Assembly: GCA_036924085.1 (NCBI GenBank)
Contig: JAVGWX010000013.1
Coordinates: 47,329,175-47,393,174 of the forward strand
Reading direction: 5' to 3'
From: Ariolimax columbianus
Lineage: Eukaryota; Mollusca; Gastropoda; Stylommatophora; Arionidae
Length of the DNA stretch: 64,000 bases
How positions within the stretch are numbered: the first letter of the stretch is position 1; every line of letters begins with the position of its first letter. The notes beneath the pieces were generated by a model. The model made no database searches and was not told the origin of the DNA. It worked only from the letters and a program-made list of their open reading frames with translations. The position numbers and the translations under genes were made by a program. Of the stretch, positions 11,176 through 22,345 are shown piece by piece.

Positions 11176-13799
11176 TTCTTCTTCTTCTTCGTACGCAGTC
11201 AGACAGTAACCATTATTTTTTCGAAAAAAGCGGCGGTCATCCTGAGGCTGTCGCCACTGCCATAGAGCTTGTCTTGCAGTTCCACTGGTGATGGCCACAT
11301 CTGCTCTCTTTGATCCTCGTATGTCGGGCAGTTCTGCAGCAGATGTTCAGCGGTCATTTTACCGGTACCGCACGGGCATTCGTCGGTACCACCTATCTTC
11401 AATTTGTTGAATAGGTGGTACCTCAGTCTATTGTGGCCAGTGCGAAGTCTGAAGACAACGACCTGCTCTCTTCGGTTCAACTGGTAATAGGCATCGTTTT
11501 TGGTGTAACCAGCATGTTCGGTTTCCCATTTGGTCATGTATCTGGCTTTGATAAGCCGTTTTGACTCTTCGTACGTCATACTAGTATCTGTTTGTGGTAG
11601 TCTTGCACCTTCTTTTGCCAGTCTGTCTGCCTCCTCGTTGCCTTGGATGTTGCAGTGTGATGGGACCCACTGAACCACTACCCTTTTTGGTGCGGACTGC
11701 TGGCACAGTTGGCAGAGTGCTGCTCTTAAGTCATTAAGCTCAGTGTTTTTCTGGCTTTTTAGCGCTGTGACTACGGCGAGACCATCTGTAAGCAGGACTA
11801 TATGGCTTTCATTTTCATTGTGTGTCCCCATTTCTTCCACTGCCGCCCTCAGTGCCTCTGCCTCCGCTCTGAAATTGCTTGTGTACTTACCAGTAGCGAA
11901 TGACAGTGTTATTTGTCTGCCATTTGGTAGGTTCAGGAATGCTCCTGCCCCTCCGTTCTGTGTAGTGTTTGTTACAGAACCGTCGGTGTATGCATGGGTC
12001 CAGTCCATGCTTGGGTAGCTTTTCGATATAAAGCTTAGGTTGGTATCTCTCCTTTCTTGTTCAGTCTGGCAGTTTTTGTTTACAATACCTGGTATATTTT
12101 CTACCACCTCTGGAAATATATCCTGCCTCCAGGTAGGTTTTCGTACAGTAGTGATGGGTTTTGGTGTTGTTAGTGCGTTTATGGGATCTTCGTGCATCTT
12201 TGCTTTGGCTATTTCTGCAAAGTTTCTCCGCTTTAGTTTCCCATTTCCCAAATTGTTTAGTCTCTGGTGCATTGGATGGTCAGTCAGTCTTCGGAGTTTC
12301 TCTGACTGCAGCTGGGCTCTGCAGTCTCTTCTATCGATCATGGATTGCAGTTTTGTAATCTTTTCAAGTTCTACAATTGGCGTTGACTTCATGCCTCCTG
12401 TTATAACTCGCATGGCTTGGTTTTGAAGTTTGCTAACTTTATCGAAGTTCGCCTTTGCTGCTGTTGTCCATGCCGCAATGCCCTACTCGAGAACTGGTCT
12501 CACTCTTCCAGTGTACAGTTTCTATAGTATGCCTTCGTCTGCTCCCCAGCTTGTGCCAGCAAGTTTCCTCATGTTTGCCATTCTTTCTCTGGCTCTCATT
12601 CGGTTTCTCTCGATCTGACTTTTCCATGTCATGCGCCGATCAAATGTGACTCCCAGATAGGTTGGGTTGTCGTTTGGCTGCAGGAATTTGCCATTTAAAC
12701 TTAATTTGGTATTTTGGGGTTTTATTGAAAGCGAGAATATTGTGCATGTAGTTTTCTCCTCGTTTATTTTGACCAGCCATGAGTTCGCCCACTCTTCCAG
12801 CGATGTTAGGGCCTGCTGCATCCGATTTCTTGCTATGGTGATATTCTTTTCAGAGGTCCACATAGCCAGATCGTCTGCAAACATTGAGCTATGGACTCTT
12901 CTTGGTATATTCTCTGTAAGGTCGTTTATATACACCAGGAAGAGTGTGGGTGACAGTACTCCCCCTTGGGGTACTCCCTGCTCGAGTGTCACCTTTTTGC
13001 TCATCTGCCCTTGTACTTGGACTCTGGCCGTTCTTTGTTTGAGGTAGTGGTTGATCCACTTGTACATTTTCCCACAAACATCACTTCTTCTTAGCTTGAC
13101 TCTAAGTCCGTCTTTCCAGACTTTGTCAAATGCCTTTTCCAGATCCACCCAAACAGCTACTGTGTGTTTCTGTGCCTGGTAGGCATCTTCTATTTACTGG
13201 GCTATGAGGATGACCTGGTCCTCAGTGGATCTGTGCTGTCTAAAGCCGGCTTGCTGTGGAATTAGTATTCGTTTTTCTTCCAGATGCCACATCAGTCTGG
13301 TGTTTATCATACGTTTACATCAGCTTGCCGACACAGCTCAGTAGGCTGATGGGCCTGTATCCATTTGGATCTGTTTTGTCCTTTCCTGTTTTTGGTAGTG
13401 GTACCAGTACTGCGTATTTCCATGCCTGGGGTACAATTCCCCTTTTCCAGCTTTGGTTCAGGACCGATAGCAGTTTCCTCTTCGCTGTTTGGCCCAGCCC
13501 CATCAGCATTTCGTTTGTTATCCCGTCTTTTCCGGGAGATTTCCTTTTCTTTAATGTTCTCATAGCCTCTTCCATTTCGCTCTTTGTTAATTTGGCCATC
13601 ATGTGCTCTTCAGGTGCCGTGTTGATGTTGTCGTGCCCCTTTAGCTCTTCACTAATGTATTTATGCCTATCTGCAGGGACCTCGATGTGGTTTGCTCTGG
13701 CATAGTGATCGACAAAAGCGTTTGCGGCTTTCTTACCGGTGAGCAAGTTTTCGCCCTGCTTGATGGTAATTTGTTTGTTTGACGGGGTTTCGTCGTTCA
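11176..13799 (-). mobile_element. LINE-I, 5'-truncated copy (RT + RNase H)
   Basis: This minus-strand I-like non-LTR retrotransposon holds RT and RNase H domains. RT shows GKDGITNEMLMG, DLEKAFDKVW, EQGVPQGGVLSP and SSMFADDLAMW. RNase H (12413-11199) shows AYTDGSV (first Asp), AEAEALRAA (Glu), LLTDGLAVV (Asp) and NEEADRLAKEG (Asp), then a Cys/His-like DECPCGTGKMTAEHLLQ tail. It is broken by a stop near 13195 and frameshifts near 13320 and 12480. The 3' end is GCGTACGAAGAAG with a (GAA)n tail. A 12-bp duplication, GCTCATGAGTTC (11164-11175 and 13800-13811), flanks it. It is missing the endonuclease, as expected for 5' truncation. Confidence 0.9.
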
Positions 13800-14360
13800 G
13801 CTCATGAGTTCAAGTATCGGGGGGGGGGGGGGGGGGGGGGGTATTTTTTCGGCAGACGACTACAGGTTCGACAGGGAAATTGAAACTATGGGCCTGAAGG
13901 CATCTGCGGTGACTTATCAGCTGTCACCACTGCTTATGCACCCGAGCATTAGTTTTGCAACAAAGAAACAGCTGATAAATAGTGTATTTCTGTCGACTCT
14001 GTACTATCACTGCCAAACATGGCCTCTGCCCAGAGCAGAATTTCAATGTGTGAAATTAAGTGTTTGAAGAAAGTAATCGGTGCTACCAGGAAAAGAATTG
14101 CGAAACGAACTATGGTCGTCACTACGTCTTGTGCCGAATACATTTCCAAGGCAGAAAATAAGTTGGTTTGGTTATCTCTTGAGAAAGCACCCTGATCAAC
14201 GTCCACTGATGGCTTACAGAGCTCGTAGATCCGGCTAGAGGGTAAGTGGGCGGTCGCGTGCAGGAGGATAGATGACACTAAAGTGATACTGCGGACTCAA
14301 ATTGACCGACGCAACACACTTGGCGCAGACAGACGATTTATGCTCATCACGCCACTCAAC
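13800..14360 (+). mobile_element. LINE-C, right part with G23 tract in its ORF
   Basis: It continues from 11175: HEFKY, then a G23 run (13819-13841) where the LGS box should be, then IFSADD, LKASAVTYQLSPLL, KQLINSVFLSTLYYHCQTW and KKVIGATRKRIAKRTM. Homologous fragments lie at 21739-22345 and 48060-48730. It is inactive. Confidence 0.75.
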
Positions 14361-14384
14361 GGCACAAGTTGAAAGAAACTAATT

Positions 14385-14520
14385 ATATATATATAACACC
14401 TGATCACTCTCAATTTTAGTTTATTGGTTATTTGCTTGGATGTCAATATAATTCTCATGTTCTTAAGTTTATGTTTGACAATTTCTATTCTCTTCTTCTC
14501 GTCATCTATCATCACTTGTT
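14385..14520 (-). mobile_element. LINE-D fragment
   Basis: The minus strand reads KNMRIILTSKQITNKLKLRV then IRCYIYI, matching the segment before the ..Y..E.WT box of LINE ORFs. Related pieces lie at 50930-51190 and 59130-59640. Confidence 0.55.
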
Positions 14521-14576
14521 ATAATCTGTCCTAGGTACAAGTAATATTTTAATTAAAATTTCACGCCTTATTTCTC

Positions 14577-14795
14577 TATTCCCCAAAGCGGTGTGCGTTG
14601 CACTGTGGTTTTTATTTTGCGCCTGTCGGCCCAATGCATCGGACTTCAGCATGCATTTTATGAAAAGGTTTGTTTTCTCCTGCATTTTCTAAGGCTTTGC
14701 TTCCCCGGGGTAACGGCCGGTGAAGTGATTGGGATCGAACCCAGCACCTTTGGTTGTGAGCCGTGTCACTTAACCACTAGCCCACGCCGTCTGTG
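14577..14795 (-). mobile_element. tRNA-derived SINE-1, copy 1
   Basis: The minus-strand head has A box TGGGCTAGTGG and B box GGGTTCGATCCC, as in tRNA genes. The body contains the complement of CAATGCATCGGACTTCAGCA and ends at CGCCTTATTTCTCTATTCCC on the + strand. The poly-A tail has decayed here. It matches the full copy at 38975-39228. Confidence 0.8.
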
Positions 14796-14869
14796 TCTAG
14801 ATGTAAAACAGACGAGACGACATCACATAAAACTTAATCACCTCTTTTTTTTATCGATATATAGCAAGT

Positions 14870-15065
14870 CATTATTTCCAGATCTTAACGTCCGTGACAA
14901 CCAGCGAGTCACTATCAATGAAAGCGTCGTAGATTTCAACACGAGTCACGGTTCAATGCAAACAAATTGTCCATGATACCTCAGTTATAGGTAAGTGTGC
15001 ATCAGATGTGCCCAAATCACCTGACAACGAGGTAATGGAGGCGGCACAAAATTATTTAAAGGTAA
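14870..15065 (+). pseudogene. mariner-like transposase, HTH fragment 1
   Basis: The + strand reads NQRVTINESVVDFNTSHGSM and then YLSYR, the helix-turn-helix region of mariner transposases (R.TI.EIA...N.SHGS). It has stops and no catalytic part. The best match in the window is 15640-16115. Confidence 0.55.
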
Positions 15066-15639
15066 CATAAAAAATATTTTTTTCTAAAGAGCATCTACAG
15101 GCTATCTCACACAATTAACTTTTCATGCTGGACAAACAAACTCTCCCATTTATAAAGACAATTTATGTTTTCGTATACAAGCGTTCTCTTAGACATGAGT
15201 AATTGTACAATACTGAGTCACATTTTTACAAACTTTCATAAAACTGGGTCAACAGCTTTATCCGTTTGCTTAGACTTTATTTCTCCTATTTTAACCAACT
15301 TGCCCGTAACTTGGAGAGCTGAAATTATGTACACAGCATCTACTGGTGCTACCTGTTAATCCATCAAAATGTCACTCATTTAGTCACAAAAACGAAAACT
15401 TGTCTTAGAATAAATGAAAGCTTGTACCGAAATAAAAGTGTTTAACAATATGTGTTCTTGTTTGGAATGAATCTACGAGAGACAGTCATAAAGTAACGTG
15501 CATTTTATTATAAAGTGTGTGGAAGATAAGTACAACTGAAAATCTTATTTCATGACACAAACTGACTCTTTTGTAATACTCACGAAGAATCCGTGATGAA
15601 ATAGCAGTTTGCCTCATGCGCAATATAGCGTACAACATG
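15066..15639. other. no recognisable feature
   Basis: AT-rich DNA with no motif seen. Confidence 0.45.
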
Positions 15640-16115
15640 GCGATCCCACTGTCGACTTGCAATGTGGAAGAACAATGAGGTGTTATTCGCTGTTTGTGGT
15701 TAGAGGGTGCGCAATCTTCTCAAATCTACATCAGAAGGAAGTTTCAGTATGGAGACAATCGTTTGAGTCAGTGGAGAGTGTGTGAATAGGTAGAAAGATT
15801 TCAAAACGGAAGACAGAACGACATTCGTGAATCGTGGAGTGGGATACCAGCAAGCGTGGCAACAGACACAGTGATACACCAGATCGACCAGCTAGTCCGT
15901 GGCAACAGGCGAGTGAGGCACTATTGAAGAAATAGCCGTAGGTTTCAACATGAGTCACAGCCCATTGCACGCAAATCGTCCACGATGACCTCTGTTATAG
16001 GTAAGTGTGCAGCAGTCCGTCCCAAAGCAGCTAGCAACGAGATAATTGGGGTGATGCAACATTGGTTAAAAGTCATTCCAAAATCTTTTGTATGTAGGTT
16101 TATTCAGAGGATTCT
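15640..16115 (+). pseudogene. mariner-like transposase, N-terminal part
   Basis: Across three frames the + strand gives YGDNRLSQWRVCEWVERFQN-like sequence, then DTVIHQIDQLVRGNRRV, TIEEIAVGFNMSH and GKCAAVRPKAASNE. This is the paired HTH DNA-binding half of a mariner-family (Tc1/mariner) transposase. The DDD catalytic half is absent and frameshifts separate the pieces. It is a dead 5' fragment. Confidence 0.65.
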
Positions 16116-18002
16116 CAGTCTTTGTAGACCATACGCGTGGCATCCTGTGAGTAGCCTCTCGGGGCACAAGCTTTGGCGCTGAATATGGAGACCCATGGCT
16201 GCCCAAACTGCAGGATCCCCCTCTCGGCCTTGCTGGTGTAATCCAAAGGAATGCAAAGGAGGACAATTAGGCACCAGCTCAGCTGCAGGAGCTGCCGGAA
16301 AGAGTTCGCAATTATGAAACAGCCGGCTTAGGTGCTACCACGCGGATTTCTGTCTGGGTTTACTTCCGTAGCCCTACCCTCTCTCGAGGTTTCCACAAGG
16401 CAGTGGAGTCGTTGCCCGCAAATGCTAGTTACTCGAGACATCTGATGACTATCCTAGGCGAACTGCCTGAACAGGCTAACGAGCTTCGTCTACCTGGGTT
16501 GAGGGTCAGAGTTTACCTTCTCTTAGATTGGCTGCCAACCAAGGCTTATGAGCCCAATCTGCCCGCCCAGTTCTATCGCCGGGTACTCGGTTGCGCCCCA
16601 CAGCAGGGTCTGTAGAAACAGGGAGCCCTTCATGAAGGTGCTGTTGGGGACACAATAATGTAGGAGAGGCCATTGGCACAGAAACTCCTGAACCGTAAGT
16701 CGAACAGTGAATCCAGCGGCGATCTCTACATCTGGAAAGGAGAAGCTATATCAGATGCTTCACTTTCCTTTAACGAGCGGGATGTCCAGCCCACACCTCC
16801 CTACCACCAGGTTAAGTAGGTTATCCACTAGTTAATTGACAGGTGAACCAAGTGTGTTTGCCAGGAACAGGGATTTTGTCGAAAAATAAATTTCAAAAAA
16901 TGTTTGACTCGAACTTTTACAAAAAAGTTTTTCATAAAACACCTGTTATTTAATGACTGTGCCTAATATATTTACAAATGATATAAAGAGGGAGTTAGTA
17001 AACTAAGAATGTGTAACAGTTCCCGTCGGAGCAAGGGGAGTTTAGGATGCCTGAACATGTTAAAGCTTAAAGCTACCTGAATGCATGTCAAGGTCACTCA
17101 CCGTCTCAGCAAAGGAGAACAGAGTTGGGTTAAGGAATGTGGACAGGTAGAAACTGACCACTGGCCTTCCGATTTTGGTAGGGGGAGATTGATTGACAGA
17201 CGAAATTGGCAGCGGGGCTTGCTGCGAGAGAATGAGTGACAGGTGTGCAAAGTGTTTCGTTCCAATTGGGATTGAAGATGACCATCACCTGAGATCGATT
17301 GGTCAAGCTCTGGCCTTGCTTGAGGATATATAACTCGAGACAAAGTTTAGCTTGAAGGCTGGATAAAGACAAGGCTGGAGAGAGAGAGGCTGTATGGAGG
17401 AGAGTGAGAGAGAGAGACTGAATGTAGATAGTATGTTTAACTCACCGACTTAGGTAGAGGAGCGATTGATAGACTGTTGGACGAATGTTAAGTGATAGAA
17501 CAGGATCGCTCAAATAGGTGTGTGAGTTTTGCATTAATAGATAATCTGCACGTGTGTTTGTAAGCAAGGACACATTGTGAACGAGTTATGTCGAGATCGC
17601 CCGCCTGAGGGGATTTCAGTAAGGAAGAGTATTTGATAAGGTGTGTTGAAGACGCAGTTAAGGCGACGTGTGTGTGATGTAATTGCAAGGCAATAGAACT
17701 GGGTTTTTAGTTAGTTGGGAATTCCATCAATAGCTAATGCTTACAATTCCCGTTTTAGTAGAATGTTAAGTTAAGATATGTATTATATTGTGTTTGTAAT
17801 TTCTCTACTCATTCTATGATATGAGTATGATATAATAAATATGCCACCTGCTGTGTGATATGTCATTTACTGAGTATGGTCATGATGATGTGGATGAGTG
17901 TGAGAATGTTTTAAGTTAGATCACGGCCAAGGCAAACAGCAGAGGGTCTGCTACAAATGGTATCCTTTTCATAATGTATGTCTTGGTTAGTCACAAATAA
18001 CA
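16116..18002. other. no gene recognised; mixed intergenic DNA
   Basis: The stretch 16180-16625 is GC-richer than its surroundings and looks like an older repeat, but I see no second copy. The stretch 17040-17500 has short GA-rich runs. No coding or RNA gene is supported. Confidence 0.45.
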
Positions 18003-18965
18003 TAACAGTTAATATCAGGTCAGGTCAGGTCATCCCGTAACCGGTGAGGTCGTCGGGGCACACATGAAGACATCCTCACAACACCACGCCATCCTTCTCT
18101 GTCAGCGGCCGCTGCTTGTGACTCTTCTGGTCGGAGATTGGTCCATTCTTTTATGTTGTTCTCCAATCTCTTTTTGGTACGGCCTCTTCGTCGTCTGCCA
18201 TGCACCTTTCCGTGGAGAATTGTATTTGCAAGACCATTTGATCTCGATATGTGACCGTACCAAGTGAGTTTCCTTCTTTTGACAGTTGCCAGGTCTTCGA
18301 AAGGCCCTATTGCTGTTGTAATTCTTCATCCTCTTCTTCTTCGTACGCTGCTGTTGTAATTCTATCTCGTATTTCCTCACTTGTAACTCGATCTTTGTAC
18401 GTGACGCTTAAAAGTCTTCGGAAACATCTATCTCCAAGGCATGTATCCTTAGCTGAATGTCAGCTGTAACTGTCCATGTCTCACAAACATAAAGGAATAT
18501 TGACAGGACCAGTGTACGCATTAATCTGAAATTCGTGAATAGTGCTAACCATTTATCTTGCCAGATTTTGTAAAGCCGTGCAAGCGCCGCTATTGGCTGT
18601 GCTATTCTGGCCAACACTTCACATTTTGAACCTTCATCACTGACAATCGACCCTAGATATTTAAAACGGTCAACCACTTCGAGTTACTGACCATTAGCTT
18701 TTATCCTGCTGTTGAATCCCTGGCGTTGTTGGTCATTAATTTTGTCTTTCCAGCGTTTATCTCCATACCATAGTCAAGAGCTGTTTCATCGAGTCTTCTG
18801 ACCCATTCCTGGAGTTCTGCTTCTGAACCCGCCAACCCGTCGATATCATCTGCAAAACGAAGGTTGGTATTCGTTCGGCACCCTACCTTGACAATACCAA
18901 CGAAACCTCCAAGTGCCTCACTCATAATTCCCTCAATTCCAGTCAATATAATATTAATAAATAAT
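18003..18965 (-). mobile_element. LINE-B fragment with RT core
   Basis: The minus strand reads NLRFADDIDGLAGSEAEL (RT box with F-A-D-D intact), then YGMEINAGKTKLM, FKYLGSIVSDEGS, FLYVCETWTVTADIQ, and GRTKKRLENNIKEWTNL at the 3' end. Three CAGGT units (18016-18031) form the tail. Stops and frameshifts interrupt it. A 23-bp LINE-I end has inserted near its 3' part. Confidence 0.8.
18326..18348 (-). mobile_element. 23-bp LINE-I 3'-end micro-insertion with 15-bp TSD
   Basis: The insert on the minus strand is GCGTACGAAGAAGAAGAG followed by GATGA, the terminal bases and GAA tail of LINE-I. It is flanked by a perfect TGCTGTTGTAATTCT at 18311-18325 and 18349-18363. The parallel LINE-B copy (near 10908) has one target copy and no insert. 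Confidence 0.75.
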
Positions 18966-19261
18966 GCTCGAGTGACTGTTACTGGCAGAACTAATATACA
19001 CGGATCTTTCCGCAAAGCTATAGCACGATCTAGCTGGAAACGAAGTTGTCACACGGGCCCATCAAATGAAAGCAGAGATTAAAAAAAGTAATTACTCTGA
19101 TCCTTTCGTGAAAAACGTGCGTGGGTTTGGGGATTGACAGAAGATGACAAGCTTGACGTAAAACCTGCTGACGTGAGTGTCTATTTGACGTGGGAGACTT
19201 AAATATACTTTTCACGTTTATCATGTGTCTTGAACATTTTCTGTCCATGATGATTTTTGTG

Positions 19262-19385
19262 GTTCAGCACCAACAATGGCAGAGCACCAACAAAATGGCA
19301 GAGCACCAACAATGACAGAGCACCAACAAAATGGCAGAGCACCAACAATGACAGAGCACCGACAAAATGGCAGAGTACCAACAAA
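19262..19385. repeat. short-unit array from LINE-A coding sequence
   Basis: Units of about 17-18 bp, GCACCAACAAAATGGCAGA and GCACCAACAATGACAGA, alternate about seven times. The LINE-A copy at 1-572 has the single-copy source, TGGCAGGGCACCAACAAAAC (93-112), which encodes WQGTNK. Confidence 0.85.
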
Positions 19386-19845
19386 AGGATAACAGTAAAA
19401 GTCTTGAGAGCCTGTGTTTTTCCTGTGGCAGCTTATGCCTGCGAATCATGGACGTTTACCAAAAATTACAGACAAAGAATCGGATTCTTCGAGTCAAAAT
19501 GTTACAGAAAGATCCTCAGAATACCCTGGACAGAGAAAAAGACAAATGTAGACATTCGGCAAGAGTTGAGCATAGAGGAGAACTGGTTTATCAATTCCAT
19601 TTTGGCTAGAAAATGTAAATACTTTCAAGAGACACAACGGTCTTGAGAGAACAGTGATGGAATGTATGGTGCCAGGAAAAAGAGGAAGGGGTAGACCAAG
19701 AGGACGATGGCATCAAGATATCCAGGAGTGCCTGAGTATGACTGTGGCGGAGGCTAGAGTTTTGGCAAGGGAACGGGTTTCTTTCAGACAGACTTTGATG
19801 GGAGCGACGTTCTATAAAGGACATGCTACATGATGATGATGATAA
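19386..19845 (+). mobile_element. LINE-A fragment, copy 3
   Basis: VLRACVFPVAAYACESWTFT, then RKILRIPWTEK and QELSIEENWFINSILARK; then GRGRPRGRWHQDIQECLSM and a CATGCTACATGATGATGATG end. A deletion near 19625 removes the FGHI segment, so the frame breaks. It is close in sequence to the copy at 1-572. Confidence 0.8.
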
Positions 19846-19991
19846 AGAATTTTTTTAAAAATCGTTTTGCAATCTTTGTTTTGCAGAGTAAGTAGATTCA
19901 CATTCAATCGGTGTCTTTTCCTTTGTTAGATTAGGCTAGGGCAAGATGCAGCAGTGCATACATAAGCTGACAGCAGCCAGCGACTCACATC

Positions 19992-21738
19992 TGGTTGCAA
20001 GCATCAGGGAAAGCGTACCATAGATGGCTGTTAGCATCAGGGAAAGCGTACCATAGATGGCTGCTAGCATCAGGGAAAGCGTACCATAGATGGATGCTAG
20101 CATCAGGGAAAGCGTACCATAGATGGCTGCTAGCATCAGGGAAGGCGTACCATAGATGGCTGCTAGCATCAGAGTTAGCGTACCATAGCTGGCTGTTAGC
20201 ATCAGGGAAAGCGTACCATAGATGGCTGCTAGCATCAGGGAAAGCGGACCATAGATGGCTGCTAGCATCAGGGAAAGCGTACCATAGATGGCTGTTAGCA
20301 TCAGGGAAAGCGTACCATAGATGGCTGCTGCTAGCATCAGGGAAAGCGTACCATAGATGGCTGCTAGCATCAGGGAAAGCGTACCATAGATGGCTGCTAG
20401 CATCAGGGAAAGCGTACCATAGATGGCTGCTAGCATCAGGGAAAGCGTACCATAGATGGCTGCTAGCATCAGGGAAAGCGTACCAAAGCTGGCTGTTAGC
20501 ATCAGGGAAAGCGTACCATAGATGGCTGCTGCTAGCATCAGGGAAAGCGTACCATAGATGGCTGCTAGCATCAGGGAAAGCGTACCATAGATGGATGCTA
20601 GCATCAGGGAAAGCGTACCATAGCTGGCTGTTAGCATCAGGGAAAGCGTACCATAGATGGCTGCTAGCATCAGGGAAAGCGTACCATAGATGGCTGCTGC
20701 TAGCATCAGGGAAAGCGTACCATAGATGGCTGCTAGCATCAGGGAAAGCGTACCATAGATGGCTGCTAGCATCAGGGAAAGCGTACCATAGCTGGCTGCT
20801 GCTAGCATCAGGGAAAGCGTACCATAGATGGCTGCTAGCATCAGGGAAAGCGTACCATAGATGGCTGCTAGCATTAGGGAAAGCGTACCATAGATGGCTG
20901 CTGCTAGCATCAGGGAAAGCGTACCATAGCTGGCTGCTGCTAGCATCAGGGAAAGCGTACCAAAGCTGGCTGCTAGCATCAGGGAAAGCGTACCAAAGAT
21001 GGCTGCTAGCATTAGGGAAAGCGTACCATAGATGGCTGCTGCTAGCATCAGGGAAAGCGTACCATAGATGGCTGCTAGCATCAAGGAAAGCGTACCATAG
21101 CTGGCTGTTAGCATCAGGGAAAGCGTACCAAAGATGGCTGCTAGCATCAGGGAAAGCGTACCATAGATGGCTGCTGCTAGCATCAGGGAAAGCGTACCAT
21201 AGATGGCTGCTAGCATCAGGGAAAGCGTACCGTAGATGGCTGCTGCTAGCATCAGGGAAAGCGTACCATAGATGGCTGCTGCTAGCATCAGGGAAAGCGT
21301 ACCATAGATGGCTGCTAGCATCAGGGAAAGCGTACCAAAGATGGCTGCTAGCATCAGGGAAAGCGTACCATAGATGGCTGCTGCTAGCATCAGGGAAAGC
21401 GTACCATAGATGGCTGCTAGCATCAGGGAAAGCGTACCATAGATGGCTGCTAGCATCAAGGAAAGCGTACCATAGCTGGCTGTTAGCATCAGGGAAAGCG
21501 TACCAAAGATGGCTGCTAGCATCAGGGAAAGCGTACCATAGATGGCTGCTAGCATAAGGCAAAGCGTACCATAGATGGCTGCTAGCATCAGGGAAAGCGT
21601 ACCATAGATGGCTGCTGCTAGCATCAGGGAAAGCGTACCATAGATAGCTGCTGCTAGCATCAGAGAAAGCGTACCATAGATGGCTGCTAGCATCAGGGAA
21701 AGCGTACCATATATGGCTGCTAGCATCAGGGAACTTAA
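19992..21738. repeat. 33-bp minisatellite, about 50 copies (1.75 kb)
   Basis: The unit is GGCTGCTAGCATCAGGGAAA followed by GCGTACCATAGAT. Some units have an extra GCT (36 bp). Because 33 and 36 are multiples of three, frames stay open on both strands: 11-residue repeats LMLAAIYGTLS and FPDASSHLWYA on minus, ASGKAYHRWLL on +. These are not genes. The right edge passes directly into a LINE-C fragment. Confidence 0.97.
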
Positions 21739-22345
21739 ACAGGTCAGTGAATTCAAGTACTTGGCTAGTGTGTTCACACAAGATGGACGGACACACAGGG
21801 GTGGAATCAAGATCAAAGAAAGCAAATATGGTTTCCTTTCAGCTCTCGCCATTATTGAGACACAGAACTATCACAGTGATGACAAACTGGCAGTTTATTA
21901 ATACTATTGTTATACCAACTCTCTACTACCAGTGTCAAACATGGACTCTCAACAAGGCACACAAAAGAAAAATCCTGGAATACGAAATGAAATGAAATGA
22001 AACAATTGTCAGGATCACAAGGTTTGATAAATGCAGAAATCAGAAAGAAATTAGGTACATCATCATGCATGAATTACTTTAAAAGGCAGACAATAAAATT
22101 GTTCGTACACCTAACAAAAATGCGTTCTAATCTATCAGCTGTGCGGATCTACAACACCAAACAAGAGGGTTACAGAGCAAGAGGGAGATAAAGCTAAAAA
22201 TGGATACTGAAGAAATACGACACAACAACAGCATTAGCGACACATCCAGGACACGAAAAGAAAATGTCACCACCTCTAACGACACAGGAATGAAGACTAA
22301 CATCACCTGGAACAGATGGCGCTTGACATGTTGACTTTTTATGCA
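21739..22345 (+). mobile_element. LINE-C fragment, copy 2
   Basis: LKQVSEFKYLASVFTQDGRT, then FQLSPLLRHRTITVMTNWQF and NTIVIPTLYYQCQTWTLNKA, parallel to LINE-C at 13800-14360. Several frameshifts are present. Confidence 0.7.

Noticed and set aside
19936..21852. 638- and 603-codon minus-strand frames and a 520-codon + frame
   Set aside because: All three are produced by a stop-free 33/36-bp repeat; frames run into LINE-C antisense sequence.
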